From assembly GCF_007097395.1 (NCBI RefSeq), contig NZ_VKDC01000017.1:1-64000 (forward strand): a stretch of DNA of 64,000 nucleotides, in the 5' to 3' direction. The translations under genes and the position numbers were made by a program. Under the pieces are notes generated by a model that searched no databases, was not told where the DNA came from, and was given only the letters and a program-made list of their open reading frames with translations. Below, piece after piece: positions 30,801 to 39,464 of this stretch (positions are counted from its first letter, which is position 1; each line of letters starts with the position of its first letter). Source of the DNA: Fulvivirga sp. M361 (GTDB lineage Bacteria; Bacteroidota; Bacteroidia; Cytophagales; Cyclobacteriaceae).

Positions 30801-30965
30801 AAAGTTTTCTTTGGCAGGTCTCCTGGCTTGCTCTCTTGCTGGCGCCTTCCCATCTTTCAGGTAATAATGAAAGACAGTGGCAAAGATGACCGGCAAACTT
30901 TCTTAGAGCTCACAGTTGCGGGTACAGCCCCCGGTTTTCACGGGGTTCCCTTTTAATCTTTGTAG
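30801..30965 (-). promoter_or_regulatory. Cobalamin riboswitch
   Basis: On the minus strand the aptamer shows its conserved parts in order: GGGAACCCCGTGAAAACCGG with CCCGCAACTGTGAG, then GCCACTG (30875-30881), GGGAAGGCGCCAGC, and the B12-box AGCCAGGAGACCTGCC (30813-30828). It lies ~100 nt upstream of btuB in the 5' leader. Adenosylcobalamin or related corrinoid binding is expected to shut off btuB and the salvage operon. Confidence 0.96.
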
Positions 30966-30998
30966 TCTGTTATGACCAATAAGAACCAAAATATGCGG

Positions 30999-31031
30999 CA
31001 AAGGTAGTTAACAAAGTTTATCCATTGCAAA
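30999..31031 (-). promoter_or_regulatory. Promoter of the btuB operon
   Basis: On the minus strand TACCTTTG (30999-31006) matches the Bacteroidota -7 box TAnnTTTG. A TTTG -33 box lies at 31028-31031 with a 21-bp spacer (consensus about 19). The start site near 30991 would place the riboswitch at the 5' end of the transcript. Confidence 0.6.
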
Positions 31032-31048
31032 ACAAATCACTAATATTG
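31017..31048 (+). promoter_or_regulatory. Candidate promoter of btuFCD
   Basis: TTTA (31017-31020), 20-bp spacer and TAATATTG (31041-31048) are one mismatch each from TTTG and TAnnTTTG. The start would be near 31054, leaving a ~14-nt leader before the btuF ATG. It overlaps the divergent btuB promoter, so both directions may compete. Confidence 0.4.
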
Positions 31049-31067
31049 TCACTCTGTCCTAAATGAT

Positions 31068-32225
31068 ATGATAAAAGCTGGTAGTACTTTCCTGATTATA
31101 TTACTTTTTACCGCCTGCCAACCACCCGAAAAAACAGTTACTACGGTAACTGAAGAACTCGTGGATAATGAAGCATTTTATCCACTTGAGATCAAACATG
31201 CGCAAAAGCTAAAAATTGAGTATCACGACCAAATGGCTATGGTAACCATTAGCGAGCCTTTTAAAGGGGCATCCGAAGCCATCAAATACTTCTTAATCCC
31301 TAAAGGATCCGCCATACCTGATACACTTTTGGGAAGACGAGTAATACAAACGCCGGTAGAACGCTTTGTATGTACTTCTACGACCCACCTGCCCGGCATT
31401 GATATGCTAGGAGTTACTGACCGCCTGGTTGGATTTCCATCTTTGCAGTTAGTTTCATCGAAGCATGTTAAGCAAAGGGCAAAAGAAGGTAAAGTGGTGG
31501 ATCTAGGCAGAGATTACAACTTAAACACAGAATTGGCCATTGAGCTTTCCCCTGAAGTTGTGATGATCTTTACATTAGATGGAAACTACAAGCACTTATC
31601 TCCGCTCGAAAAAATGGGTTCAAACATCGTTTTGAATTCCGATTACTTAGAAAACACTCCGTTGGGAAGAGCTGAGTGGATCAAATTTTTTGGTCTTTTA
31701 TTTAGACAAGAACAAGTGGCAGACTCTATTTTTAATGGTATTGAAACACAATATAACGAGGTGATCACAACAGTCAATGCAATAGAAAAGGACGAACCCA
31801 CATCTTTTTGTGGTATTAACTATAAAGGCGTATGGTATATGCCTGGTGGGGACAGTTGGATGGGTAAGTTTCTCCGGGACGCTCGCTCGTCATACCTGTG
31901 GAAGGAAGATACAAGCACAGGTAGCCTGGAGCTAAGTTTTGAAACTGTTTATGACCGTGCCCAGGACGCCGATATATGGATCAATGCACATAGTTTCACT
32001 TCATTACAACAATTGGGGGATAACGATGAAAGATATAAGGCATTTAATGCCTACAAAAACAAAATGGTATATAATAGTAATGCCCGTGTTACAAAAGCTG
32101 GTGGGAATGATTATTATGAATCGGGTTATTCCCGGCCGGACATCGTATTAAAAGACCTAGCCAAAATATTTCATCCGGAGCTGTTCCCGGAATATAACCT
32201 TTATTATTTTCAAAAGCTTAATTAG
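31068..32225 (+). CDS. btuF: B12 ABC transporter substrate-binding lipoprotein
   Basis: A 385-residue protein with lipobox FTAC (signal MIKAGSTFLIILLFTAC). The binding-protein fold follows: RFVCTSTTHLPGIDMLGVTD, LSPEVVMIFTLDGN, VWYMPGGDSWMGKFLRDA, ADIWINAHSFTSL, and YSRPDIVLKDLAKIFHPELF near the end. It captures corrinoid in the periplasm while anchored in a membrane and delivers it to BtuCD. First gene of btuFCD, 6 bp before btuC. Confidence 0.88.
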   Translation: MIKAGSTFLIILLFTACQPPEKTVTTVTEELVDNEAFYPLEIKHAQKLKIEYHDQMAMVTISEPFKGASEAIKYFLIPKGSAIPDTLLGRRVIQTPVERFVCTSTTHLPGIDMLGVTDRLVGFPSLQLVSSKHVKQRAKEGKVVDLGRDYNLNTELAIELSPEVVMIFTLDGNYKHLSPLEKMGSNIVLNSDYLENTPLGRAEWIKFFGLLFRQEQVADSIFNGIETQYNEVITTVNAIEKDEPTSFCGINYKGVWYMPGGDSWMGKFLRDARSSYLWKEDTSTGSLELSFETVYDRAQDADIWINAHSFTSLQQLGDNDERYKAFNAYKNKMVYNSNARVTKAGGNDYYESGYSRPDIVLKDLAKIFHPELFPEYNLYYFQKLN

Positions 32226-32231
32226 ACCTGT

Positions 32232-33287
32232 TTGCAGAAGTCGTTTCCCTATACCAAATGGACCTTTCAACTAGGGATCTTACTCCCTACACTGGTAATC
32301 ATTTTGCTCATTCTCGATGTTTCACTGGGCAGTGTGAATATACCTTTGCTCCAAATTGTAAAAGCGCTTTTAGGCGCTGAAACAGACAAGGTAAGCTGGC
32401 AAAATATTATTTGGGAGTTCCGGATGCCGAAAGCTTTCACCGCTATACTGGCCGGTGCTACATTAGCTGTGAGTGGATTACAAATGCAAACTTTATTTAG
32501 AAACCCTCTGGCAGGACCCTATGTACTGGGTATCAGTTCAGGTGCCAGCCTGGGAGTGGCCCTGGTAGTTTTGGCAAGTTACTCACTAGGCAGCATTTTC
32601 AACACTTCACTCCTGGGGGATTGGATCGTGGTATTGGCGGCAAGTACCGGCTCCGGAGTAGTACTTATGGCTGTGTTAGCCTTATCTCTAAAGGTAAAAG
32701 ACAGCATGACACTACTTATCATAGGCCTGATGTTTGGAAGTCTGGCTGGTGCCATAGTGAGTGTATTACAATTCTTTAGTGAAGCACAACAACTTCAGAT
32801 CTATCTTATCTGGACCTTTGGAAGTCTGGGAGGATTGGACTGGAATGAACTTTACCTTCTGGCGGTACTTTGTGGCCTGGGCCTATTGATCGCTTTTTAC
32901 CTGTCAAAACCTCTCAACACCTTACTAATGGGCGAAAGTTATGCGCAGAGTATGGGTATAAACGTGAAAAAGGTCAGGATTTTGATCGTTGTCAGTACCA
33001 GCCTTATGGCGGGTTCAGTTACAGCTTTCTGCGGACCGATTGCATTCATCGGCCTGGCGGTACCTCACCTCACGCGTATCCTGTTTAACACTGCTAACCA
33101 CAAAGTACTGATACCAGCAGTAGCTTTATCAGGAATGATCATCATGCTTACCTGTGATATTGTTTCACAGCTGCCGGGAAGCCAATATATTCTCCCTATT
33201 AATGCCATTACTTCGCTTATAGGGGCACCTGTTGTCATTTGGGTGATCTTGTCCAAAGGTGGTATAAAAACTTCTTTTAGCAGATAA
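32232..33287 (+). CDS. btuC: B12 ABC transporter permease, FecCD family
   Basis: The 351-residue protein has ~10 membrane helices and the FecCD signatures RMPKAFTAILAGATLAVSGL, NPLAGPYVLGISSGASLG, and GPIAFIGLAVPHLTR (coupling helix). The start is TTG at 32232, six bases past the btuF stop; no ATG is better placed. It overlaps btuD by one base (TAATG). Confidence 0.93.
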   Translation: MQKSFPYTKWTFQLGILLPTLVIILLILDVSLGSVNIPLLQIVKALLGAETDKVSWQNIIWEFRMPKAFTAILAGATLAVSGLQMQTLFRNPLAGPYVLGISSGASLGVALVVLASYSLGSIFNTSLLGDWIVVLAASTGSGVVLMAVLALSLKVKDSMTLLIIGLMFGSLAGAIVSVLQFFSEAQQLQIYLIWTFGSLGGLDWNELYLLAVLCGLGLLIAFYLSKPLNTLLMGESYAQSMGINVKKVRILIVVSTSLMAGSVTAFCGPIAFIGLAVPHLTRILFNTANHKVLIPAVALSGMIIMLTCDIVSQLPGSQYILPINAITSLIGAPVVIWVILSKGGIKTSFSR

Positions 33288-34273
33288 TGAGTATCCAGCT
33301 TCATACCAAAGATCTAGCGGTTGGATATCGAATAAAAAGGAGGGATGTTCTCATTATAGACCATCTTAACGTACAGCTCATGGCTGGAAAGCTGGTATGT
33401 TTTATGGGACCTAATGGCGTGGGTAAATCAACGTTACTACGTACATTATGTGGTGTACAACGCCCTTTGAGGGGTGGGGTGTTTATCCAGGATAAAGCAA
33501 TAGAAAGTATTCAAAAGGATGTATTGGCACGTAAGATCAGCGTAGTGCTTACAGACCCTGTCTATATTGGAAATATTACTGTACGGGAGCTTGTCTCTTT
33601 CGGCAGATACCCATACACCGGATGGAACATGAATTTCTCACCGGAAGATGCCAGGATAATTGACCGGGCAATAAAAGAGACACAACTACAACCAATAGCA
33701 GACACTAAGCTGGCAGAACTCAGTGACGGGCAACGTCAAAAAGCGCTTATAGCCAGAGCTTTATGCCAGGATACTGACATTATAATTTTAGATGAACCCA
33801 CCGCCCACTTAGATTTAAACAATCGCGTAGAGATCATCAATCTTTTAAAACACCTCTCAAGGCAGACGGGAAAAGCCATTGTGATGGCAACACACGAACT
33901 AGATTTGGCGTTGCAAACCGCTGATGAGCTTTGGATTGTAGGGTTTGACAAAAAACTGCAGGTAGGTTTTCCGGAAGACCTGGTACTGAATGGAAAGGTT
34001 GATCATGTGTTTCAGTTAAAGGGTTTCGACTTAAGGACCGGCCATCTTGAAAAAAGAAAATCCAAGAGAAATGTAAGTTTAACAGGTGAAAGTGAAGGGC
34101 ATTACTTGCTATGGACTAAAAATGCCCTGGAAAGAAACGGCTATGGCATCGATCCTGAAAATGATTTTACCATAGAAACAATGGTAACCTCTGACAAAGC
34201 ATATTGGAAAATAAATGAAGGAGTCACTCTGGACTCCCTCGAAAAACTTATTCAATACCTGGACCAGTTATAA
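33287..34273 (+). CDS. btuD: B12 ABC transporter ATPase with C-terminal extension
   Basis: The ATPase domain has Walker A GPNGVGKST, signature LSDGQRQK, Walker B IIILDEPTAHLD and the switch histidine ATHELD. It energises corrinoid import. At 328 residues it is ~70 longer than typical BtuD. The extra C-terminal part (from ~RTGHLEKRKSK to YLDQL) contains a small alpha/beta unit (HYLLWTKNALERNGYG; DKAYWKINEGVTLDSLEKLI). That unit may be regulatory. It is convergent with the DUF547 gene, the ORFs abutting without a terminator. Confidence 0.92.
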   Translation: MSIQLHTKDLAVGYRIKRRDVLIIDHLNVQLMAGKLVCFMGPNGVGKSTLLRTLCGVQRPLRGGVFIQDKAIESIQKDVLARKISVVLTDPVYIGNITVRELVSFGRYPYTGWNMNFSPEDARIIDRAIKETQLQPIADTKLAELSDGQRQKALIARALCQDTDIIILDEPTAHLDLNNRVEIINLLKHLSRQTGKAIVMATHELDLALQTADELWIVGFDKKLQVGFPEDLVLNGKVDHVFQLKGFDLRTGHLEKRKSKRNVSLTGESEGHYLLWTKNALERNGYGIDPENDFTIETMVTSDKAYWKINEGVTLDSLEKLIQYLDQL

Positions 34274-34996
34274 TTAACCTTCATTAAGGCCCCAGTTATA
34301 TTCATAATAGGTGATGTTGTAGGCATCCGGTATAGGAGAGGCTTTATACTTATTTATAAACTCCAGAACAGAATTCTCACCATTCATTGTAAAATCTTTC
34401 TCGTACCAGTCAAATATCTTCGAGATCGCTACTTGTTTATTTTTATCATCTCGTTTAAGCCAGGCCGCATTATTGATGGAATTTTTAGTACGTGCATCCA
34501 ACTGCCGATCCAATTTACCCGGAACATAGGCGAAATCGGCAAGCGGAGGACAGCTGATTGCAGCACAGGCCAGCGCGAAATGAATGCGAGCATCTTTGTA
34601 GGCAATCACGATTTTTTTGATCTCCAGGGCATTCAAAGTCATAGACTCACCAGCAATAACATGTTTCACGCGATCAAAAAAACCGCTTCTGTCAAGGGGG
34701 GATTTGAGTGGATAATATTTGGCTACCTGATAAATTACTGAAAGGTTATACGCATTGATATAGAAGGCTTTTTTTGTCTGATCATTCGCATTGGACAGGT
34801 CCATATCAGCAATACTTTGATATAAACTTTCTATCTCGGAAAAATTGGAGTTGATCTGTTTGTAATGCACCATTCCGTTATCCACATACTTCTTCAAAAA
34901 AGCGTCAGTCTGCGAAAAAAAACTAGTTACGTCAGCAGCAACTGAAGTAACATGCAGCATAGTAGTTGCTATAAAAATTAAAAATACACTTTTCAT
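34274..34996 (-). CDS. Exported DUF547 protein, copy 1
   Basis: I start at ATG 34996 (MKSVFLIFIATTMLHVTSVA, a signal peptide); an upstream ATG would add 26 non-signal residues. The DUF547 domain shows KKAFYINAYNLSVIYQVAK, the MTLNALEIKK segment, and DARIHFALACAAISCPPLAD with the conserved cysteine, as well as YNWGLNEG at the end. DUF547 proteins resemble papain/transglutaminase-like folds but function is not known. A second copy follows at 35184. Confidence 0.85.
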   Translation of the reverse strand: MKSVFLIFIATTMLHVTSVAADVTSFFSQTDAFLKKYVDNGMVHYKQINSNFSEIESLYQSIADMDLSNANDQTKKAFYINAYNLSVIYQVAKYYPLKSPLDRSGFFDRVKHVIAGESMTLNALEIKKIVIAYKDARIHFALACAAISCPPLADFAYVPGKLDRQLDARTKNSINNAAWLKRDDKNKQVAISKIFDWYEKDFTMNGENSVLEFINKYKASPIPDAYNITYYEYNWGLNEG

Positions 34997-35183
34997 AATC
35001 TCTTTAATTAAGTTATCAGTAGATACGGCGCTCCTCGAAAACTGGTTTGTCTGCGAATTGACATCACTACACATTTAGAATAAAACGATACCCTTTCATT
35101 ATTGGACACACTGCCATCGAATATAAAAGAAAGCAAGGACTTATTTGACCATTATTTCAAAAGACTTGTGACATGTTACTCAC

Positions 35184-35915
35184 TCAACCTTCGTTCAAAC
35201 TCCAGTCATATTTGTAAAAATCAACCGTAAAATCAGGAGGTATAGGACTGTCTCTGTATTGATTGATATATTGAACGACGGTATTCCCGTTTTGTGTAAA
35301 GTCTTTTCTGTACCAATCAAATATTTTCGAGAGAAAAACTTTCTTCTGGTCAGTATTCAATCTTAACCAATCCGTGTCATTGAGAGCCATCTTTGTTCGG
35401 GTTTCCAATTGTTGTTCAAGTTTTTCAGGATGAAAGGCATAGCTCGCTAGCGGAGGGCAGCTTTTAGCAGCACAGGCCAGTACAAAATGAATTCTTGGAT
35501 CTTTATACACCAGTAATAGTTTTTTAATTTCCAATTGATTCAGGGTCATTAAACTCCCCGCCACAGTATGTTTCATTTTATCAAAAAAGCCGCTTTGATC
35601 CATGGGTGATTTTTTGTTGAACTCGTAATATTTCGCTATTTGATAAATGACGATCAGATTGTAAGCATTGATGTAAAAGGCTTTTTGTTCCTGATCACTA
35701 GCACCGTTCAAATTAATAGTACTTTGGTAATTATAAAGATTTTCTATTTCTGAAAAATGCCTGACAATATCTTTATAATCTACCTTGCCATCTTTTACAT
35801 TGGTTTTTAGAAAAGTATTCGCTTTATTGAAATAGTCCTCCAGGCTTGTAGCAGACGTAACAGTCGCCGTCTCCGCCAATACTATAAAAGTCATTATTAA
35901 AAATGAGAATTTCAT
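35184..35915 (-). CDS. Exported DUF547 protein, copy 2
   Basis: A 243-residue paralogue with a signal peptide (MKFSFLIMTFIVLAETATVT) and the same domain markers: KAFYINAYNLIVIYQIAKYY, MTLNQLEIKK, PRIHFVLACAAKSCPPLASY, and YDWSLNEG. It is in tandem with copy 1 (190-bp gap, same strand). The tandem pair suggests recent duplication; roughly half the residues are shared by eye. Confidence 0.85.
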   Translation of the reverse strand: MKFSFLIMTFIVLAETATVTSATSLEDYFNKANTFLKTNVKDGKVDYKDIVRHFSEIENLYNYQSTINLNGASDQEQKAFYINAYNLIVIYQIAKYYEFNKKSPMDQSGFFDKMKHTVAGSLMTLNQLEIKKLLLVYKDPRIHFVLACAAKSCPPLASYAFHPEKLEQQLETRTKMALNDTDWLRLNTDQKKVFLSKIFDWYRKDFTQNGNTVVQYINQYRDSPIPPDFTVDFYKYDWSLNEG

Positions 35916-36187
35916 AATCTTTCCGGTTTAGGTTTCAACACATTCTAAATAACTCTTTAAATAGGTAAATATCTGATAGTTAAACATCAAACCTGTATAA
36001 GAGTTACAATGGAATTTTTAACTACTTTTAATATAAGTTTTAATTAACGCCTTAACTGATGTTCCTTCCTGTGAGGGGTATTGTTCACGGGGACACTTGT
36101 CAATAGAATGACAATTGCCTTTTATTTGTTAACAAACGAAAGGTCAATTCGTAACAAAAACCAAACTTTAAACAAATATCAACCTGA

Positions 36188-37522
36188 ATGAAGCATATTG
36201 TAATTGTGGGGAATGGGGTATCTGGGATCACAGCCGCGAGACATATCCGCAAAAATAGTGATTTTGACATCACTGTAATTTCTGCTGAGACTGATCACTT
36301 CTGGTCTCGTACTGCCCTGATGTACATCTACATGGGTCACATGAAATTTGAGAATACCAAGCCATATGAAGATTGGTTTTGGAAGAAGAATCGCATTAAC
36401 CTGATCAATGATTATGTAGAGCAAATAGACCCTGAAGCAAAAAACATCAAGCTCACCCGGAAAGGTGTCATGGACTATGATGCATTAATTTTAGCCACAG
36501 GTGCAAAGCCTAATAAATTCGGCTGGCCGGGTCAGGACCTTGAAGGAGTAAGTGGAATGGTGAGTTATCAAGACTTGCAATACATTGAAAAACACTCTAA
36601 GGGAATTTCAAGAGCGGTGATCGTAGGTGGCGGTTTGATAGGTGTGGAAATGGCAGAAATGTTCCACTCCAGAAAAATAGATGTGACTTTTTTAGTACGT
36701 GAAAAACAATTCTGGAATAACGTACTTCCGCAGCAAGAAGCTTCATTGATCAGTCGTCACATCCTGGAAAACCATATTGACCTCCGCTTGGGCGAAGAAC
36801 TCAAAGAGATCCTGGCAGATGATAAGGGCCATGTCAAGAGAATAATAACAGGAAGCGGAGAAGAGATAGCCTGTCAATTTGTGGGGTTGACAGCCGGAGT
36901 GCACCCTAATATCAATCTTGCAAAAGCTTCCGGAATAGAAACAGATCGTGGCATACTTGTCAATGAATACCTGGAAACCAATCAACCTGATATCTATGCC
37001 ATTGGAGATTGCGCCCAGCGAAAGGACCCCCTTCCCAGCCGACGCCCCATAGAACAGGTGTGGTATACCGGACGCATGATGGGAGAAACCGTAGCCCAAA
37101 CGATAACAGGAAACCGGTCCGATTATAAACCAGGTCACTGGTTCAATTCGGCGAAGTTCTTTGATATAGAATACCAAACCTATGGGTGGGTATGGAACCA
37201 ACTTAAGGAAAACGAGGAAGAATTCTACTGGGAGCATAAATCAGGAAAGAAATGTATGCATTTTATTTTCGACAAGTCAAGTAAAAAATTCCTCGGGGTA
37301 AACACGTTCGGCATCCGGTTAAGACATGAATCTTTTGACAAATGGCTGAACGAGGAACGGGATATTTATCATGTGCTTGAAAACCTGAGGGAGGCCAATT
37401 TCGATCCTGAGTTTTTCGACCGCCATGAACAGGAGATTTCTGACACATTTAATCATCAGTTTCCTCAAAAACCAATCACACTTAAAGGCAAAAAATCTTT
37501 ACTAGAATCAATATTTGGATAA
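36188..37522 (+). CDS. FAD-dependent pyridine nucleotide-disulfide-type oxidoreductase
   Basis: The 444-residue protein has FAD motif IVIVGNGVSGITAARHIRKN, NAD(P) motif AVIVGGGLIGVEMAEMFHSR, and the second FAD motif DIYAIGDCAQR. No redox-active CxxxxC disulfide is seen, so it resembles the NirB/rubredoxin-reductase type. The last ~130 residues (WFNSAKFFDIEYQTYGWVWN) form an extra domain. It is translated with the polyferredoxin gene 3 bp downstream, so it probably passes electrons from NAD(P)H to it. Confidence 0.85.
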   Translation: MKHIVIVGNGVSGITAARHIRKNSDFDITVISAETDHFWSRTALMYIYMGHMKFENTKPYEDWFWKKNRINLINDYVEQIDPEAKNIKLTRKGVMDYDALILATGAKPNKFGWPGQDLEGVSGMVSYQDLQYIEKHSKGISRAVIVGGGLIGVEMAEMFHSRKIDVTFLVREKQFWNNVLPQQEASLISRHILENHIDLRLGEELKEILADDKGHVKRIITGSGEEIACQFVGLTAGVHPNINLAKASGIETDRGILVNEYLETNQPDIYAIGDCAQRKDPLPSRRPIEQVWYTGRMMGETVAQTITGNRSDYKPGHWFNSAKFFDIEYQTYGWVWNQLKENEEEFYWEHKSGKKCMHFIFDKSSKKFLGVNTFGIRLRHESFDKWLNEERDIYHVLENLREANFDPEFFDRHEQEISDTFNHQFPQKPITLKGKKSLLESIFG

Positions 37523-37525
37523 GAC

Positions 37526-39295
37526 ATGAAAGCAATAAAAATTATAGGGTTAGGATTGTTCCTTACAGGCTTTGCCATATTCCTGGGGTCATTTTTCATG
37601 GCGTCCTACACTGTAACGGATGAAGTGCTGGCAAACCAGCTAGGTGATAAAGCACAGTTATTCAAGGAATCAAATAAAATTACCGGACAGTCTTATTCGT
37701 CCAATTTCAAACTGGTAAGTGATCTTGAAACTGCCTTCAATGATATTAACACACAGCAACTTAAAATATACGGCATTACAGAGACAGAAATAGAAAAGAT
37801 AGTCAGTGCCAATACCGGAAGCTTTCAACTCACCAGTTTAGACCAACTAGGGGAAGGAGATATAGCAGCATATAAAAAAAGTACCTTCAAAGACTACGGC
37901 GGATGGCTTGATAGCAGAGAATTTGGCAGCGCTGAGGAAATGAAATCACAGATTTCAGGAGTTGTGGAAAATATTAAAAAGTATCAGATCGTCAATGAAA
38001 AAGGTTTTGACAAGTATAAGATCAAAGATCTTAAATATTCCATGACAAAGGAATCAAGTATCGGGCCGGTAAGCAGTTCTCCCAGCTTGTTCCTATTTCT
38101 CACCTACGTACTTTGTATTGTAGGGGCACTGATGTATATCCTGCCTAAAATCAAAGACGGCCCTCCTGGCATAAAAAATAACGGCTTATTTCACAGGGCC
38201 ATGACCAGTGTAGGCTGGTTAGGGATTTTGACCGGCTCTTTTCTGATTGCATTTTATGTCATTTTATATTTCTTTCCTGAATACATGACCAACTGGATCA
38301 TAATGGTAGATCCGGTAAGTCAATTCCTAAAAGGCTCTGACGCAGGTAGGTTTTTCCTTTATGGTTTTATTTACACACTTTGCATACTGGTAATGGGCGT
38401 ACGTATGATGATCAAATACCGGCACAGTAAATATCAGATCGTGCGCACCGCCTCAGTGATGTTTTTCCAAACCTCTTTCGCGTTTTTATTGCCAGAGATC
38501 TTACTGCGTCTTAACAAGCCGTATTTTGATTTCAAAAACATTTGGCCCTTGGATTATGACTTCTTTTTTGACAATGAGCTCAGTACCTTAATAGAGAGTG
38601 GCTCTCTCGGAATATTTATGCTTGGCTGGGGTATTGCTCTGATCATAATAGGAGTACCTGTATTTGTTTATTTCTTTGGAAAACGCTGGTATTGCTCCTG
38701 GGTGTGTGGTTGTGGTGGACTTGCTGAAACACTGGGCGACCCGTACCGTCAACTTTCAGATAAATCATTGAAAGCCTGGAAAGTGGAACGATGGATGATC
38801 CATACGGTGTTAGCCTTCGCCATTGTAATGACCGGGGGAGTACTGTATACCTATTGGACGGGAAATAGTCAAATTCTGGGATTTAGCAGCTATGATGTAC
38901 GTTCTGTATACGGCGCCTGGATAGGCGCAGGTTTTGCAGGAGTAGTAGGTACTGGTTTTTATCCCTTAATGGGGAACAGAGTGTGGTGTCGTTATGGCTG
39001 CCCGTTAGCTGCCTATTTAGGAATAGTACAGCGTTTTAAATCACGTTTTAGAATTACTACCAATGGCGGTCAGTGTATAAGTTGTGGCAATTGCTCTACC
39101 TACTGTGAGATGGGTATTGACGTGCGTTGGTATGCACAGCGCGGTCAGAATATTGTACGTTCCTCATGTGTAGGATGCGGAGTATGTTCTTCGGTTTGTC
39201 CTCGTGGCGTACTTAACCTGGAAGTTAAAGATGAAGCAGATAGATTTGGAAAGCCAATATTGCTTGGCAATGATGGTGTAAAATTGGATGCCTAG
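37526..39295 (+). CDS. Membrane polyferredoxin, NapH/NosR/CcoG-like
   Basis: The 589-residue protein has an N-terminal membrane segment (IIGLGLFLTGFAIFLGSFFM), a ~150-residue periplasmic part (40-190), five to six more membrane segments, and cysteine clusters. WYCSWVCGCGG and VWCRYGCPLAAY lie at membrane-spanning edges, followed by two 4Fe-4S motifs, CISCGNCSTYC and CVGCGVCSSVCPRGVL. This arrangement fits electron carriers of the NapH/NosR type. It forms an operon with the flavoprotein and ends at a terminator (39343-39375). Partner oxidoreductase not found here. Confidence 0.85.
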   Translation: MKAIKIIGLGLFLTGFAIFLGSFFMASYTVTDEVLANQLGDKAQLFKESNKITGQSYSSNFKLVSDLETAFNDINTQQLKIYGITETEIEKIVSANTGSFQLTSLDQLGEGDIAAYKKSTFKDYGGWLDSREFGSAEEMKSQISGVVENIKKYQIVNEKGFDKYKIKDLKYSMTKESSIGPVSSSPSLFLFLTYVLCIVGALMYILPKIKDGPPGIKNNGLFHRAMTSVGWLGILTGSFLIAFYVILYFFPEYMTNWIIMVDPVSQFLKGSDAGRFFLYGFIYTLCILVMGVRMMIKYRHSKYQIVRTASVMFFQTSFAFLLPEILLRLNKPYFDFKNIWPLDYDFFFDNELSTLIESGSLGIFMLGWGIALIIIGVPVFVYFFGKRWYCSWVCGCGGLAETLGDPYRQLSDKSLKAWKVERWMIHTVLAFAIVMTGGVLYTYWTGNSQILGFSSYDVRSVYGAWIGAGFAGVVGTGFYPLMGNRVWCRYGCPLAAYLGIVQRFKSRFRITTNGGQCISCGNCSTYCEMGIDVRWYAQRGQNIVRSSCVGCGVCSSVCPRGVLNLEVKDEADRFGKPILLGNDGVKLDA

Positions 39296-39342
39296 TAATT
39301 CCTGTTTTACGTCATAAATCGGAAGTTCCATTCAAAAACATA

Positions 39343-39375
39343 CCCTAAGTGCTGATACAGTGCTTAGGGTTTTTT
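39343..39375 (+). terminator. Intrinsic terminator after the polyferredoxin gene
   Basis: Stem CCCTAAG/CTTAGGG with inner CTG/CAG pairing and a T6 run. It lies ~50 bp past the stop codon. Confidence 0.92.
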
Positions 39376-39464
39376 CATGCATTTCGTTAAAGGTAACGGC
39401 TGGAAATAGCTCAAAAAACCAGGCACTTCATATCTTTATTGCCCGAATCAAAACAACGTAGTTA

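Noticed and set aside
30965-31067. Second cobalamin riboswitch for btuFCD
   Set aside because: Only ~75-100 bp lie between the btuB aptamer and btuF, with no B12-box on the plus strand.
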